Of a stretch of 64,000 nucleotides of DNA, positions 54,126-64,000 are shown in pieces. The position numbers and the translations under genes were made by a program. Each line of letters opens with the position of its first letter. The stretch's first letter is position 1. Source of the DNA: Exophiala sp. HKRS030 (taxonomy: Eukaryota > Ascomycota > Eurotiomycetes > Chaetothyriales > Herpotrichiellaceae). The stretch is taken from contig JAHWDD010000003.1 in assembly GCA_023897205.1 (NCBI GenBank), positions 3,041,665-3,105,664 of the forward strand, read 5' to 3'. The notes below the pieces were generated by a model that saw only the letters and a program-made list of their open reading frames with translations, ran no database searches and was not told where the DNA came from.

Positions 54126-56614
54126 TCATCCAGTGAGATGAGGGGTCCATGGCGAAGGAAGTCCATCATTCGTGGTAAATGGCATGTCGGTCGGTGTTTC
54201 AAGCCAACTGTGGGGAATATTTTCCTCGAAATTTATGAAGTCAAGTGAGACGTCGTGCTGTCCAAGAATCGAATGATCGACATCATAGTCACTGATTAGA
54301 TCATAGTTCTGGGTCGGAAGCGTGGGATCGTGGGGATCTTGCGAATCATGAGGATCTTCTTTGGGGATGACAGTTTCGGTAAAGACGTCTTCCTGAATGT
54401 TCTCAGGTGAGGTGGATGGTCTCGCAGGATCTGTCAGCCATCCATAATCAAGCAGATTCCAGAGAATTTCGAGATTGGAATCGGTGATGTGAGATGAGTT
54501 TATAGTCACTAAAGCTCTTGCAGACAGTGGGTCGGGAGTGAAACTCTCCAGAGCGGCCGCCTAAGGTATTCATCAGTTCGGGACATAGTCATTGATGAAG
54601 TGATTCAGGGAGAAGGAGAGAACGATGCGACTAGGCAATATGTGTAGGCCGAGTGCTTGACGTCCAAGGCGATAGAAGAATTGCAACTTAAGAAAGCACT
54701 CACCACTCGTGGATAGTGATCCCAAGTACCCCGACCTTTGCTGAGAAACTCCAAAGCATATTCATACAATTGTTGCGACGACTTACTGAGGTGATCGTCA
54801 CTGTGATACATGAATAACCTGTGTATAGTCCCTGCCACCATTGTGCTATAAGCGTAGAAGCTCATAAGAGTTAGGCCTTGTTTTTGCACTATCCGAAGTA
54901 GAACAGTAAGCTGGTAAGCATGTTCACGACTGCGGCGAAGTGCTTCGCGGAGGAAGCTCGGAGAAACTCTGGATCCTCGGGGTTCCAATCGTTTCTTGAG
55001 AAGAAAGGGGTGATGCAGAAGGCAATGGTTGATATGGTAGAGTACGTTCGCGAAGACGAAATGGCCTGCGGCTGGGTTATCGGGCGTACCGTTCGTGTCG
55101 ATATAACGCTGTATTGTGGTGGAGAAGGAAACCCTTGTGAGGTCGCAATGCGCTTCGAAGTTGAGCAGGGTACTGTAGATAGCTGAGAATTCACTGCGTG
55201 AGTCCCAAGGAGGATAATTTTCGCTGCCACTGTCATACTGCAAGGTATGTCGCTCAACGCGCCCAAGAGCGGATGCCATGAGTACTGTCTGCGCCAAACA
55301 GTCGAGGTTCTCCGCATTGCCATCCCATGAGGTATCGCTGAGAGCACGTAAGTCGGGTAATGTTTTGGATCCCTGCTCATTGAATTGGGCAGCAGCGGAC
55401 GGGAGACGGACGGTACAGTCGCCATCGGATAAGGTTGGAGGACGGTTTGTGCCACACGAGACAAGTCTGTCAAGCAAGTAGACTGACCAAAACGTCAGTC
55501 TTCTTTCGTCTTTCTCGTCGGGAGATAGATCTGTGGGGGGCTCTTTGTTTAGCTGTAGACTCTGTGCGAATCGTACGGCCAACCCAATCTTCACCCATCC
55601 AAGGTTATGGCGGCCTGCCGTAAAATCGACGACGGCCAGCATGTTTGTTGCTTGGACTGTGTGAATATTCAGTGCATAGTCCTCGGAGAAGGACTTGTCA
55701 AAGATCTCGTTCCAGGCAGCACGTGCATAGTTCTCCACAATATCTAGCTGTCTTGATTCGAAGAAAGGGTCTTCGGAAAAACGAGCTGCTACAGCTGTGA
55801 TTGCCATCAATAGATAGTCGGGTAGTTCATTCGAATCAAGGCGTTGATAAAGATAATCGGGGCGGAAATAAACATAAGGTTGGTTCGAGCAGTACAAGAA
55901 GTAAGTCTTCAAAATTGACCGAAGTACAGGCTCAGGGGGCACTTTTGAGAATTTCCTATGTCGTTGTCAGCAATGCAAGATGATGAATGAGAGTAGATAG
56001 ATGCCATTCTCTGCACGAATTTGCAAGTTGTCGGGGAAGATCCTTAAGAACCGAGGGACATACTGCACCGTGTCCGCATGGAAGCTAGGGCTGTCTCCAG
56101 ATTTGATAGATACTGCTGCGGTTCTTGCACCTCTTATTGGCGACGAGCGCCTTCTCTTAGATGGCATACCATCACTGCCTAGAGCGAGTGGAAAGCTATG
56201 GCAGTCTAAGTATAGGATTTAAGACGTCCAAGACCGAGTGGTGGTGGTAGACTTACTCTGACCCACCACTGTCTAGCATACTCAGCTTGGACTCCAGAAG
56301 AGCCACGCGGGCGGCGAGGTTAATTTCCTGATCATATATGAGCGGTTTTGCAAGTGCTGGATGGACAATCAAACGTCTCACATTGATGCTGCTCGCCGAT
56401 CCGTGTGCGGGACCATCATCATAGCAGCACTCCTGTTTCAATCGAGCACAAAAAGAACATACAGGCTTTTCACCTGAGCATCTCGATTTCTTGCGCCTAT
56501 GATGATCGCTTAGCGTCCGAGTCCAGATTGTGTGCTGTTGGAACCAAAGACGTACCGACAATTGAGACACGCTTGACGTACGCGCTTCGCTTCTCTTGAT
56601 TCATTGTTATTCAT
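54126..56614 (-). CDS. Zn2Cys6 / MHR transcription factor, five exons
   Basis: Exon 1 (56614-56556) starts MNNNESREAKRVRQACLNCR. The intron 56497-56555 splits the zinc cluster, and exon 2 continues RKKSRCSGEKPVCSFCARLK then QEC, giving a full Zn2Cys6 domain. Intron 56196-56256 (GTAAGT) follows. A third junction near 55956-56004 has no GT donor; a GC-AG intron there plus one extra A in the AAA at 55952-55954 gives NGKFSKVPPEPVLRSILKTY and makes the total coding length 2178 nt, divisible by three (725 residues). The fungal_trans (MHR) domain is clear: WVKIGLAVRFAQSLQLNKEP, RRLTFWSVYLLDRLVSCG. Intron 54561-54703 leads to an acidic C-terminus (DYDVDHSILGQHDVSLDFIN) resembling an activation domain. 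Confidence 0.85.
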
Positions 56615-57466
56615 GCTTGAGAGCACATGAGACGAGTCAGCGGGTCAGCGGGTTCAGCGTGCGATTTTGTGGAAGTGGTTGAGAGACGTTTTCACTGATC
56701 ACAGATCTGTCGCCAATCGGGTAGATGGGCAGTCGCTTAGATGGTCGTGGAATCTGGATGGACCAGTCTTGGAGTCTTACAGATGGTGGAATATTTATGC
56801 AGTGGCTCAATGGCGAATGCGGGGCCCGGGGGCTCTTGCCACGCTTATGTACTCCATCACTCCGTACCTGCCTTCCGTGCCTACGGAGTACATACCAGCT
56901 TAAGCCTTACACACAGACGGAGTAGAAGGTACCTAGGTACCTGAGCAGATACTACACAGGGGCCTGCTCGCACTTCTCCCACTTCTCGGGACACTCTAAA
57001 TGCCAAGCCACAAATCTGGGGCAGCAGCGGCAGTGCGGAATTTGTGTAAGATGCCTGGGTAATGTACCTATGTACCTTATCCAGTTATCAGCCACACAGC
57101 CCTGCCACTCAATCAAGTATTCCGCATTCTTTCTTCACGTTATAGCCAGATATCTAACAGTCCACTTCAGTGTCACAGTCTTGAGCTGATAAGTCAAGCC
57201 ATCTCCAGGTTCTGCCCAGGTATCCTCGACCATCTAGTCTCAATCAGCACCACGATTTCGCGACGATTAAAGTGCACACCCGCTACCAGCCAATCGAATC
57301 TTTCAACGCTTTCAGTACTTGGACTTCCTGATTCCTCCGACGATCAACCGATTGTTTCGCAAGGCTACGCCTCCCACTGAGATAAGGCTCTACAACTCCG
57401 AGTCCTCACGATTCCAGTCTGATTCCTAACTGGATGGTCAGCCCGCTGTAACAAAACTTGAGCGCC
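56615..57466. promoter_or_regulatory. Divergent spacer MHR factor / MAK32-like gene
   Basis: About 850 bases. Contains ACTCCGTA (56859-56866), TACGGAGTA (56882-56890), ACGGAGTA (56917-56924) and a 16-bp AGGTACCTAGGTACCT tandem palindrome at 56927-56942. The 56.7-56.95 kb minus-complement frames have no domain. The remainder is ordinary promoter-like DNA. Confidence 0.5.
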
Positions 57467-58687
57467 ATGGAGGGCCGATTGTCTTTCTGTACACTGGGCA
57501 TGTTCATTATTGGTTAGTGCATCATCGAGCCTTTCAACTTTCCCAAAACTTTTATTCTTGACTTGGAACTGACTCACATTGACCAGACGAAATTGCTTTT
57601 TTAAATGGGAAAGCACCAGAACAGAAGATCATCGGAGGCGCCGGCACTTACGCTGCTCTTGGTGCCCGTCTGGCCGCCGGTCATTGCAATGCTGGATCTG
57701 TCAGCTGGACCGTCGACATGGGCTCAGACTTCCCACCAGAATTCAAAATTTTGATCGACACGTGGCAGACGAAATGTGTATTTCGAATAGACAAGACACG
57801 ACTCACTACAACCGCTTGGAATGGCTACGGACCCAACGAATATCGTGGTAAGCATGACTTCCTCTGACTAGTATACATGTTCACCAAGAGAAGTGCCGAA
57901 TTCGAACTAAGTGAAGGCAGCATTCAAATATCTCACACCAAAATTACGGCTAGACGAGCACTCCTTCTCTGAAGCCCAAGTGCTTGCCGGCTCCTTCCAC
58001 ATGGTGTGCTCGCCGGAAAGATGCATCTCAATTGTAACCGGAATCATGACTCGGCGGCGGGAATTGGCCCCAGACGAACCACGACCCATCTTCGTCTGGG
58101 AACCCGTGCCAGATCTGTGTACGCCAGAAGAGTTTGAACGGTTGCGTGCGGCTGCTAGCTTGGTTGATGTTGTGAGCCCCAACGCTGAAGAGCTCATCTC
58201 ATTCTTTCCTTCAGACTCCAAATCTCTGTCACGCCAGAATATGGTAAAAGATATACTAGGATTGGACTCTGAAAATCCGCTTTCTACAGCCTTGGTCGTC
58301 AGGGAGGGAGCTCTAGGATGCACCACTTACGTTAGGCATGATGTTTTGCATCTTAATGCTTGTCACCAAGACAGTGGTCTCGTCGCGGATCCCACCGGTG
58401 GTGGGAATACCTTTCTGGGCGCATTGGCCCTGGGCTTGACTGGGGTTTCGTCAGTGCCGAGCGTCGACTTTCTAAGAAGCAGTCACAGCAATGATATTAG
58501 CAAAAGGAAGAATCTGGTGGTCGCTCTTCTCCATGCCACAGTCGCCGCAGCATATGCTATCGAGCAGGTAGGTATGCCGGCCGTATCAACAGCCGAGCCG
58601 GACACCTGGAATGGAGTACGATATCAGAACCGCTTTGAGGAGTACCTGGATAGAGAACGTGACCATATCACTAGCCAGTTACAATAA
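57467..58687 (+). CDS. pfkB-family carbohydrate kinase, MAK32-like
   Basis: Exons 57467-57512, 57587-57847 and 57921-58687, 357 residues; an alternative acceptor nine bases upstream would add three residues. It opens MEGRLSFCTLGMFIIDEIAF, the conserved start of MAK32 relatives, then GGAGTYAALGARLAAG, the pfkB substrate-side glycine motif. The second signature DPTGGGNTFLGALALG contains the catalytic region, but with Gly-Asn where ribokinases have a catalytic Asp (normally DTxGAGD), a known oddity of this branch, so kinase activity is uncertain. Yeast MAK32 is needed to maintain L-A dsRNA particles; that role has not been shown for fungal relatives. Confidence 0.87.
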
Positions 58688-59055
58688 CATTTGTAAATCA
58701 GCTTTTGGCCGGTGTAGCTGCTCATGCATATGTTTTCACGTTTTTTTATTTGCTTGTGCCTCTGCGTCTCTTGTGACCGAGGACAGCGTATATTCCTTGA
58801 ATCCTATGTACAAATCGTGCGGCAAAAAGGCCAATGAGTATTCCCCAACCGCAACGTGTGGCATTGATTTTAGCTGTGTCGTTCTCCCACAGCATCAATA
58901 ATCCCTTTTCTGTATCATTCGCCCATGGTGTCGTGTGGTAACATTTTCCATGGACCAAGGGAAATCCAGTGGATGAATCGGTGCAGGCGATAGGTTCCTA
59001 CAATCGTGCTCGGTTTCAAGGGAGTCTGCCGTACATTGACGTGATTGCGGTGTTT
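58688..59055. other. Convergent spacer
   Basis: About 370 bases between two 3' ends. No gene recognised. Confidence 0.4.
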
Positions 59056-59510
59056 TTATTGGCCTTTCTGGGCTTTCTCGTGCTCGATGATCTGCTTGCT
59101 CCAACTGCCAGAGAGAAATTCAAACATTAGCACAACTCCATGAACTCGCGAATCTCTGCACATCTTTGCCACCACCACCGCCAACACCCACACCACCAAC
59201 ACCCCCGGACAACAAACGAGACCGACCTCCTCCTTTCCCCCTCTTCCCCCTGTTCTCATAGCTCCAAACGCACAATCCCTCCACAAGACATGAGTTGAAC
59301 TTACTAGCGACTGGGGAAGAACCTTCCAGGCTCGGGGAATCTATAACGATGCTCTCTCTCGGCCGAGACTCTCCATGTCGCGAGGACGATGACGCCGATC
59401 ACAGCGCCGAAGATGGCCGTGTTGCCCTTCCAGTTGTGAGGTTGGCCATACCAGCCGCCCGCCGGCGACCAAACGTGCTTGGGGTACGGGACTTTGCCGC
59501 CGCCGCCCAT
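59056..59510 (-). CDS. Small conserved fungal single-pass membrane protein, probably mitochondrial
   Basis: Two exons (59510-59305 and 59104-59056) around a 200-nt intron with GTAAGT and GGCAG; 84 residues. The sequence opens MGGGGKVPYPKHVWSPAGGW, has one membrane segment (TAIFGAVIGVIVLATW) and ends with RFFPSRYWSKQIIEHEKAQ; the Tyr codon spans the splice site. The start motif and the FFPSRYW ending are a pattern I recall as conserved in ascomycetes for a short mitochondrial inner-membrane-type protein, but I cannot assign it to a complex with confidence. The larger overlapping minus frame at 59399-59782 is a shadow. Confidence 0.72.
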
Positions 59511-60182
59511 CGTTTATTCCGTTTTGCTTCGGCGAGAAAGTTGGAGCGTGAGGGCCTTCGATCGTCGAGGGGAAGGGAAGGTGGGGTTGGGAGGTTTGAA
59601 GGGAGGTAAGGGTTTGCAGGTCGAGATGTGTTTGCTGGTATAAGACTGCTCAGGCGTGGTGCTGAAGGTCGTCGGAGGATTGGCTTGCGGTGGTGGTTGC
59701 GGTTGGAAATGGCGGCTGTTGATTGGTGCGTGGAGCTGCTGCTCGGAAAACTTTCCACGAGAGGAAGGGTTGAGGATTGCACCGTACTCCGTAGACGGTG
59801 AGGTGCTATCCTAACTTATTACCACATTCTGCTCTGCTTCAGTTGTTCGCAAAATAACACCCAGGTGAAAAGTTCCCCTATCGATGATACCCTCTGTGGC
59901 GTTTTATTCTTGCTTCTTGCTTATTTGATACTTTGTCGCAGTGCGTGAAGTGATTTACAGATTACGACGAGAACCAGTTCTTTCTTGGCCACCTACGTTT
60001 CGAGTATTCACGGCAAAGGTAATTGGTGGGTGCCGCCAGCAAAACTCGACTGCTCGTTTGTAATCCGCCCTTTATTATCCTGAACATACTCATTATGCTT
60101 TTGTGCCTTGCTCTGCGAGAGTCCAATACAAAGAAGCATTTCTCGCTATGGTTACGCCATACCGCTTCCATGAGCATCACAA
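59511..60182. other. Spacer between two minus-strand genes
   Basis: About 670 bases. Has a TACTCCGTA half-palindrome at 59785-59793. Holds the promoter of the small membrane protein and the 3' end of the MHR gene. Confidence 0.4.
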
Positions 60183-62635
60183 CTAATCATGATCGTTCTG
60201 GCTGATGATGTATTGATCAATCATGCTCTGCAAAGTGTTAGTTCCGGGGGTTTGCAACAGCTGAATTTTCTTACCCAGTCAATCTCAGAGTCCTTGAGTA
60301 ATTCCTCGAAATACCTCTCGGAACCAGAAACGGGGACGTCGAGCTCGCCAAAACCCGATGCACCTTGCTCCAAGACGGTAGTAGAGGGAGGCATGGTCAT
60401 GGATGGTTGATAGGAAGGTGCTGGTGCAGCCGCTGCCGGAGCACGATCCACGCCACCAATATTAGCTTGCAGTTGGTGGTTAGAGCTGTCAGGCGGGTGT
60501 TCTGTTGGAAGTGGGATTTTGTTGAGCATCACGGTGATCATTGTAACTGCTCTCCGTGAGTCTCTGTCATGGCTCGCCTGAGATGCCCAAATCTCGCGGG
60601 CGGCTATCAATGCCTCGTAGGTTCGCTTCTGTGTGGCTAGCACGGAGCCACTTATCGCCACAGCACCGCCCTGACGGTGAGATTCGTATAAATCAAGACA
60701 AGCGATCATAGCAGCGAGGAAACAGTCGTGGTTGCTTATGTTGGTCGGTTGCCAATCCCTACTGTGCAGTTGCCCGCCAGGCTGAAGACCAGCGTGTATC
60801 TCTGCCTGAAGATCCAACACCTGAAGACTGGCTTCTAGTGCCGTTCTTCGCGAATACGCATATGTTGGATCTGCCCTCTTGTAACTGACATAGTTGCGAT
60901 GCAGAATCATCAGGTTTTTGTTATACATAAAGGCAATATTGCATCTTTGTAGAATAAGTGAGGTTTCGTCAGTAATTGAAAGGCGAAGCGGCTTCATCAC
61001 GAGAAACGGGGGGATATTGTCGATAAGGATTCGCAGTTCCCTATCCAGTCGCATTGTTTCGTCGTATGAAAGCATTTTGGGCATCAAGGCGATACGGGCC
61101 ACATGGCTGAACTGAAAGGCAAATTGACCTTTGTACCGGTAGTAGCTCATATTTGTGCAGTCTGTGTCTGGACGCGACGGTGGCAATTCGGTACAATTTT
61201 CATCAAAATCCTCATCGAACAGGTTCCTCGGAGCATCGGCGTCGCAGACATCCTCATGTATGGTCGCGGGAGGCCCGCTTGGAATGACAGGAGTAAGTCC
61301 AATATCCGTATGCTGTAAAATGCTCTACGCCTCATCTCACCTTCAAATGGAGACACATGAGCGAGGTGACGCGGATCCCGGTGATAGCCCAGTTTCAGTG
61401 CCAACCGTGCGCACACTCCCATTAGAAGCCATGGTTCTGATTGTAGCTCGGGATCCGTGAGAAACTTGCAGATGCCATATACGTACAATGCTTCAACCGA
61501 GTAAGGCCGACCTTTTTGATATTGTCCAGCGACAAGGAGCTGCGCTGCCGTATCATCAAAGGGTTGCTGCATTGTAAATTGGTTTATTGATTCATCGAAG
61601 GGATTCTCTGGGTTTTGGCTTGCCCAGAACCCTAAGTGCAAGGCTGAGAAGAGTATGGACACCCACAGCATGGGTACTGAGGTGGGGGATGCCCAGAACG
61701 ATTCGTACTGTCCTTGTCAGCATTGGTATTTCGAGAAGCCTAGGTCTCTTTACCTCTTTCAGAAACTTGCCCTTATGGATAAACGCTGTACGGGTCAGCT
61801 AAGTCCATGAATTGACCAGGGTCAAACACACGTATGTGGAGATATCTGGCACCAAAATAACGAGACAGAACTTATCCGCCACAGGCCTTGGTGGCAACAA
61901 GAAACAAGCCTTGTCCAGCGTTATGGGCCGGAATCCCCCAAGGATCATGTCGTCCTCATCAGTTCGGACATTCTCAAGGCGGTCAGAAACTTCGTCTACC
62001 AAATCATTGGCAAGACAGTCTTGGATATCTTTGATCTGAGAAGTGTGAGGATGCAAAAGCAGAGTAGGTAGTAACAAGAGCTCACATCTTCCAAGATGGT
62101 AGCCCAATGAGTTGCCCCAAGGTAGCTGGTCTCACTTGACCTGATTTCCAGATGGCCTTTAGGCGTATCCTTGACTTGGTCCAAGTCCTCAATGTTCTCT
62201 GGGCTCAGTTCGAAGTCCAAACGTTTGTTCAAGTGGACTGCTGGCGTAATGTCGTTGCTATATGGCGGTGTAGGTTGCTTTGAAGTCCTGGGATTCGTAT
62301 CTTCTGCGTGTATCAACGAAGCAACAATCTGTTCAAGTTTCTGCAGCCGATTCTGAGCCTCGGACACTTTGTTAGAATCTGTGAGAGCCTTGGTGTGTCT
62401 GTTACGACCATTCTGAGCCTTTCGGCCCGTCGCGCCATCTTTACTTTTGTCAATTCTGGATACATCAGTATCTGTTCGGATTCGACGACTTCAGCTGACA
62501 GTACCCGTGTATCTCCTGGTTCGAAGATGGCCAAAGTCCTATCTTTCTTTTGCTTGTTCGAGTTTCCGCTTGAATGGAGGGCGGGTTCACCTTACCAACG
62601 CGGAAAATCTGTTGATATTCAGTATACTTGGGCAT
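60183..62635 (-). CDS. MHR-type fungal transcription regulator, N-terminus unresolved, apparent frameshift
   Basis: Fungal_trans family. From the 5' side: a coiled-coil segment (NKVSEAQNRLQKLEQIVASL), the linker SSETSYLGATHWATILED, intron 62036-62085, LANDLVDEVSDRLENV and LPPRPVADKF, then the MHR core beginning IHKGKFLKEY / ESFWASPTSVPMLWVSILFS across intron 61708-61753, and VCARLALKLGYHRDPRHLAH. A frame break at 61268-61270 is healed by one extra G on plus (SFQAGLPATIHEDVCDADAP); a second lies near 61861. The final intron 60228-60274 (AACTAAC, TTTGCAG) leads to SMIDQYIISQNDHD. I found no Zn2Cys6 motif upstream; the ATG at 62635 and the first splice are tentative. It diverges from the mL44 gene. 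Confidence 0.75.
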
Positions 62636-63162
62636 CTTGTCTTGCTGATGAGTCTTGGTTTCATCATTCAGTCCTTTCACGGAAGTCGGTTGTCATTTCA
62701 GGTTAATTCTGGATGACGAGCAATCGACTTGACTCGGCTGGCTCTTTGATATGTTTCTACCAAAGTTCCAATTTTGTAGATGTCAGAATGAGCTTAAGAT
62801 AGCGTCATGTCACGGATATCTCTGGGAAAGCTGTCGTTCCTAGCCACATGGGCTTCCAAGATCCTGAGAGCAAGTTGAATGTATTAGTGACACTGGGCAC
62901 ACTGGGGGTACCTGGTTCTGATGGCGCCTAATCACGTGATCTTGCAAGCCAACCGAATCTCTGATTGGTCATTTCTGCGGATGAATTTCTTTAGCGTGCA
63001 GGTGAACAATTGATCTCGTGTCGCAGGAGAAAAGTCTCTCAAACTACTGAAGATCAAGCAACACACATCGCCTATGGTCCATTACAACCAGTTCCCCAGC
63101 ATCCACCAAACAATATTCTGACAAGTCAGCGGAGCTCGGGGAACATCTGAAATCTCTTCCTC
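62636..63162. promoter_or_regulatory. Divergent promoter MHR regulator / mL44
   Basis: About 530 bases. A 10-bp palindrome ATCACGTGAT (E-box core) is at 62931-62940, about 220 bases before the mL44 ATG. No gene recognised. Confidence 0.5.
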
Positions 63163-64000
63163 ATGAAAAGATTGAGGCTGTTGAGATGGAGCGGCAGTGT
63201 ACTTTCACCAAGGAGCAGACCTGAGCACTCTCGACTCCAAGTCTGCCATCTACGAAGATGTCAATCAACAGCCGCGATACCCTCCCATATTTCAGACAAA
63301 AAACCACAATTCTTGACAGAAGATGTCTTGTTACAGTTTCCTTCACCACCACACACCGCGGCCCGAACCTCAGCCAAACTTGCAGCTCTACATGCTCGAA
63401 TTTCCCTACCTTCGCGATTTCCCCTCGAGACTTTGGCCAGGACACTGGTAGATCCATCCGCGGATCAATCTCTCCGATTCAACAATAAACCTTTTACAGT
63501 CCTGGGAAATGATCTGCTTGGGTACTACACTTCGGAATACATTGTGGCGCAGTATCCTCGACTGCCATTATCTGTTGTGTTTGCAGCAATGTATGCGTAC
63601 GTTGGTCCGGCTGCCTTGGCTACACTGTCACATGAATGGGGTGTGGAAGCTGCTGCTGAGCCTGGTGGCGAGGTCGATCCGGGCCTGCTGCAATTTAAGA
63701 GAATCCCTTGGAAAAGTGACTCAGACCAGCCATCTGAGCCCAAGGTCGTCGGCACTGAATTCGACGCGTCAACTGGTCATCGACGTGGTATGAGTGAGCG
63801 TTCGGTACGCGGGGATGCATTTGGGGAAACGCCGACAAAAGAATTGAACGAAGACAAAGGAATATCGACGGAACGTGCACGAGCGCATTTTGTCCGAGCT
63901 GTGATGGGGGCAGTTTACTTACATGCAGGAAGGGCAGCTGCGAAGCATTTCTACAAGCAACACTTTATGTCACGGCAACTGGACATTTCACGCCTTTTCC
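63163..64000 (+). CDS. MRPL3: Mitochondrial large-subunit ribosomal protein mL44 (yeast MRPL3), 3' cut by window edge
   Basis: The frame is open from the ATG at 63163 to the window end (279 codons seen). It starts MKRLRLLRWSGSVLSPRSRP, a strong Arg-rich mitochondrial presequence. The mature part shows the RNase III-like fold of mL44: AKLAALHARISLPSRFPLET, LARTLVDPSADQSLRFNN, then FTVLGNDLLGYYTSEYIVAQ and VFAAMYAYVGPAALATL. The lineage-typical EWGVEAAAEPGGEVDPGLLQ follows. mL44 proteins lack a working RNase III active site and serve as structural pieces near the subunit surface. The remaining dsRNA-binding C-terminus lies beyond the window. Confidence 0.93.
   Translation, partial: MKRLRLLRWSGSVLSPRSRPEHSRLQVCHLRRCQSTAAIPSHISDKKPQFLTEDVLLQFPSPPHTAARTSAKLAALHARISLPSRFPLETLARTLVDPSADQSLRFNNKPFTVLGNDLLGYYTSEYIVAQYPRLPLSVVFAAMYAYVGPAALATLSHEWGVEAAAEPGGEVDPGLLQFKRIPWKSDSDQPSEPKVVGTEFDASTGHRRGMSERSVRGDAFGETPTKELNEDKGISTERARAHFVRAVMGAVYLHAGRAAAKHFYKQHFMSRQLDISRLF

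Noticed and set aside
5543..62940. CACGTG E-boxes in several promoters
   Set aside because: Six intergenic copies noted, but about 15 are expected by chance in 64 kb, so there is no enrichment.
1..64000. tRNA, rRNA, CRISPR, phage or biosynthetic cluster
   Set aside because: No T-loop-like motif in a foldable context, no spaced repeats and no PKS/NRPS/terpene core gene seen; not an exhaustive search by eye.

Overview
The window is nuclear DNA of a filamentous ascomycete (Pezizomycotina). The evidence is short GT-AG introns (mostly 46-163 nt) with CTAAC-like branch sites, fungus-specific families (Zn2Cys6/MHR regulators, DLT1, MAK32-like kinase), and a repeat scarred by saturated repeat-induced point mutation (RIP). 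I lean towards Eurotiomycetes from overall protein flavour, but this is inference. There are 20 supported genes (two cut by the window edges), one RIP-ruined transposon, and one 100-N scaffold gap. I found no tRNA, rRNA, CRISPR or centromere-like feature.

Layout. 1-7.1 kb holds three co-oriented nuclear genes for mitochondrial proteins: leucyl-tRNA synthetase (5' cut), MTO1 and cardiolipin synthase. 7.4-11.7 kb holds a divergent pair, VPS45 (-) and the MBOAT lysophospholipid acyltransferase ALE1 (+). 11.7-18.3 kb is gene-poor and ends in a Tc1/mariner remnant and the gap. 18.7-25 kb has a cupin, a GPI-type secreted protein, a C2HC zinc-finger protein and a DUF1993 protein. 26.8-35.2 kb has DLT1, the ATRIP homologue, CDP-DAG synthase and LSM4. 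36.4-44.1 kb has a repeat-bearing single-pass surface protein, cyclase-associated protein, a metallophosphoesterase and a tubby/LURP-like protein. 45-64 kb has three transcription regulators, a PPR-like protein, a MAK32-like kinase, a small membrane protein and the 5' part of mitoribosomal protein mL44.

Functional threads. Mitochondrial translation and tRNA maturation (LeuRS, MTO1, mL44, PPR) and phospholipid metabolism (CDS1 makes CDP-DAG, CRD1 uses it, ALE1 acylates lysolipids) recur, but the genes are housekeeping neighbours and I see no biosynthetic cluster.

Main caution. At least seven conserved genes are broken by what looks like one missing base in a short homopolymer. In four of them adding one base makes the summed exon length divisible by three and joins the conserved domain exactly. 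This pattern points to systematic sequencing undercalls, not seven pseudogenes, so automatic gene models here will be truncated or carry false introns. I found no convincing new multi-gene system. The most unusual biology is the saturated RIP block and the His/Trp/Pro 19-residue repeat receptor-like protein.
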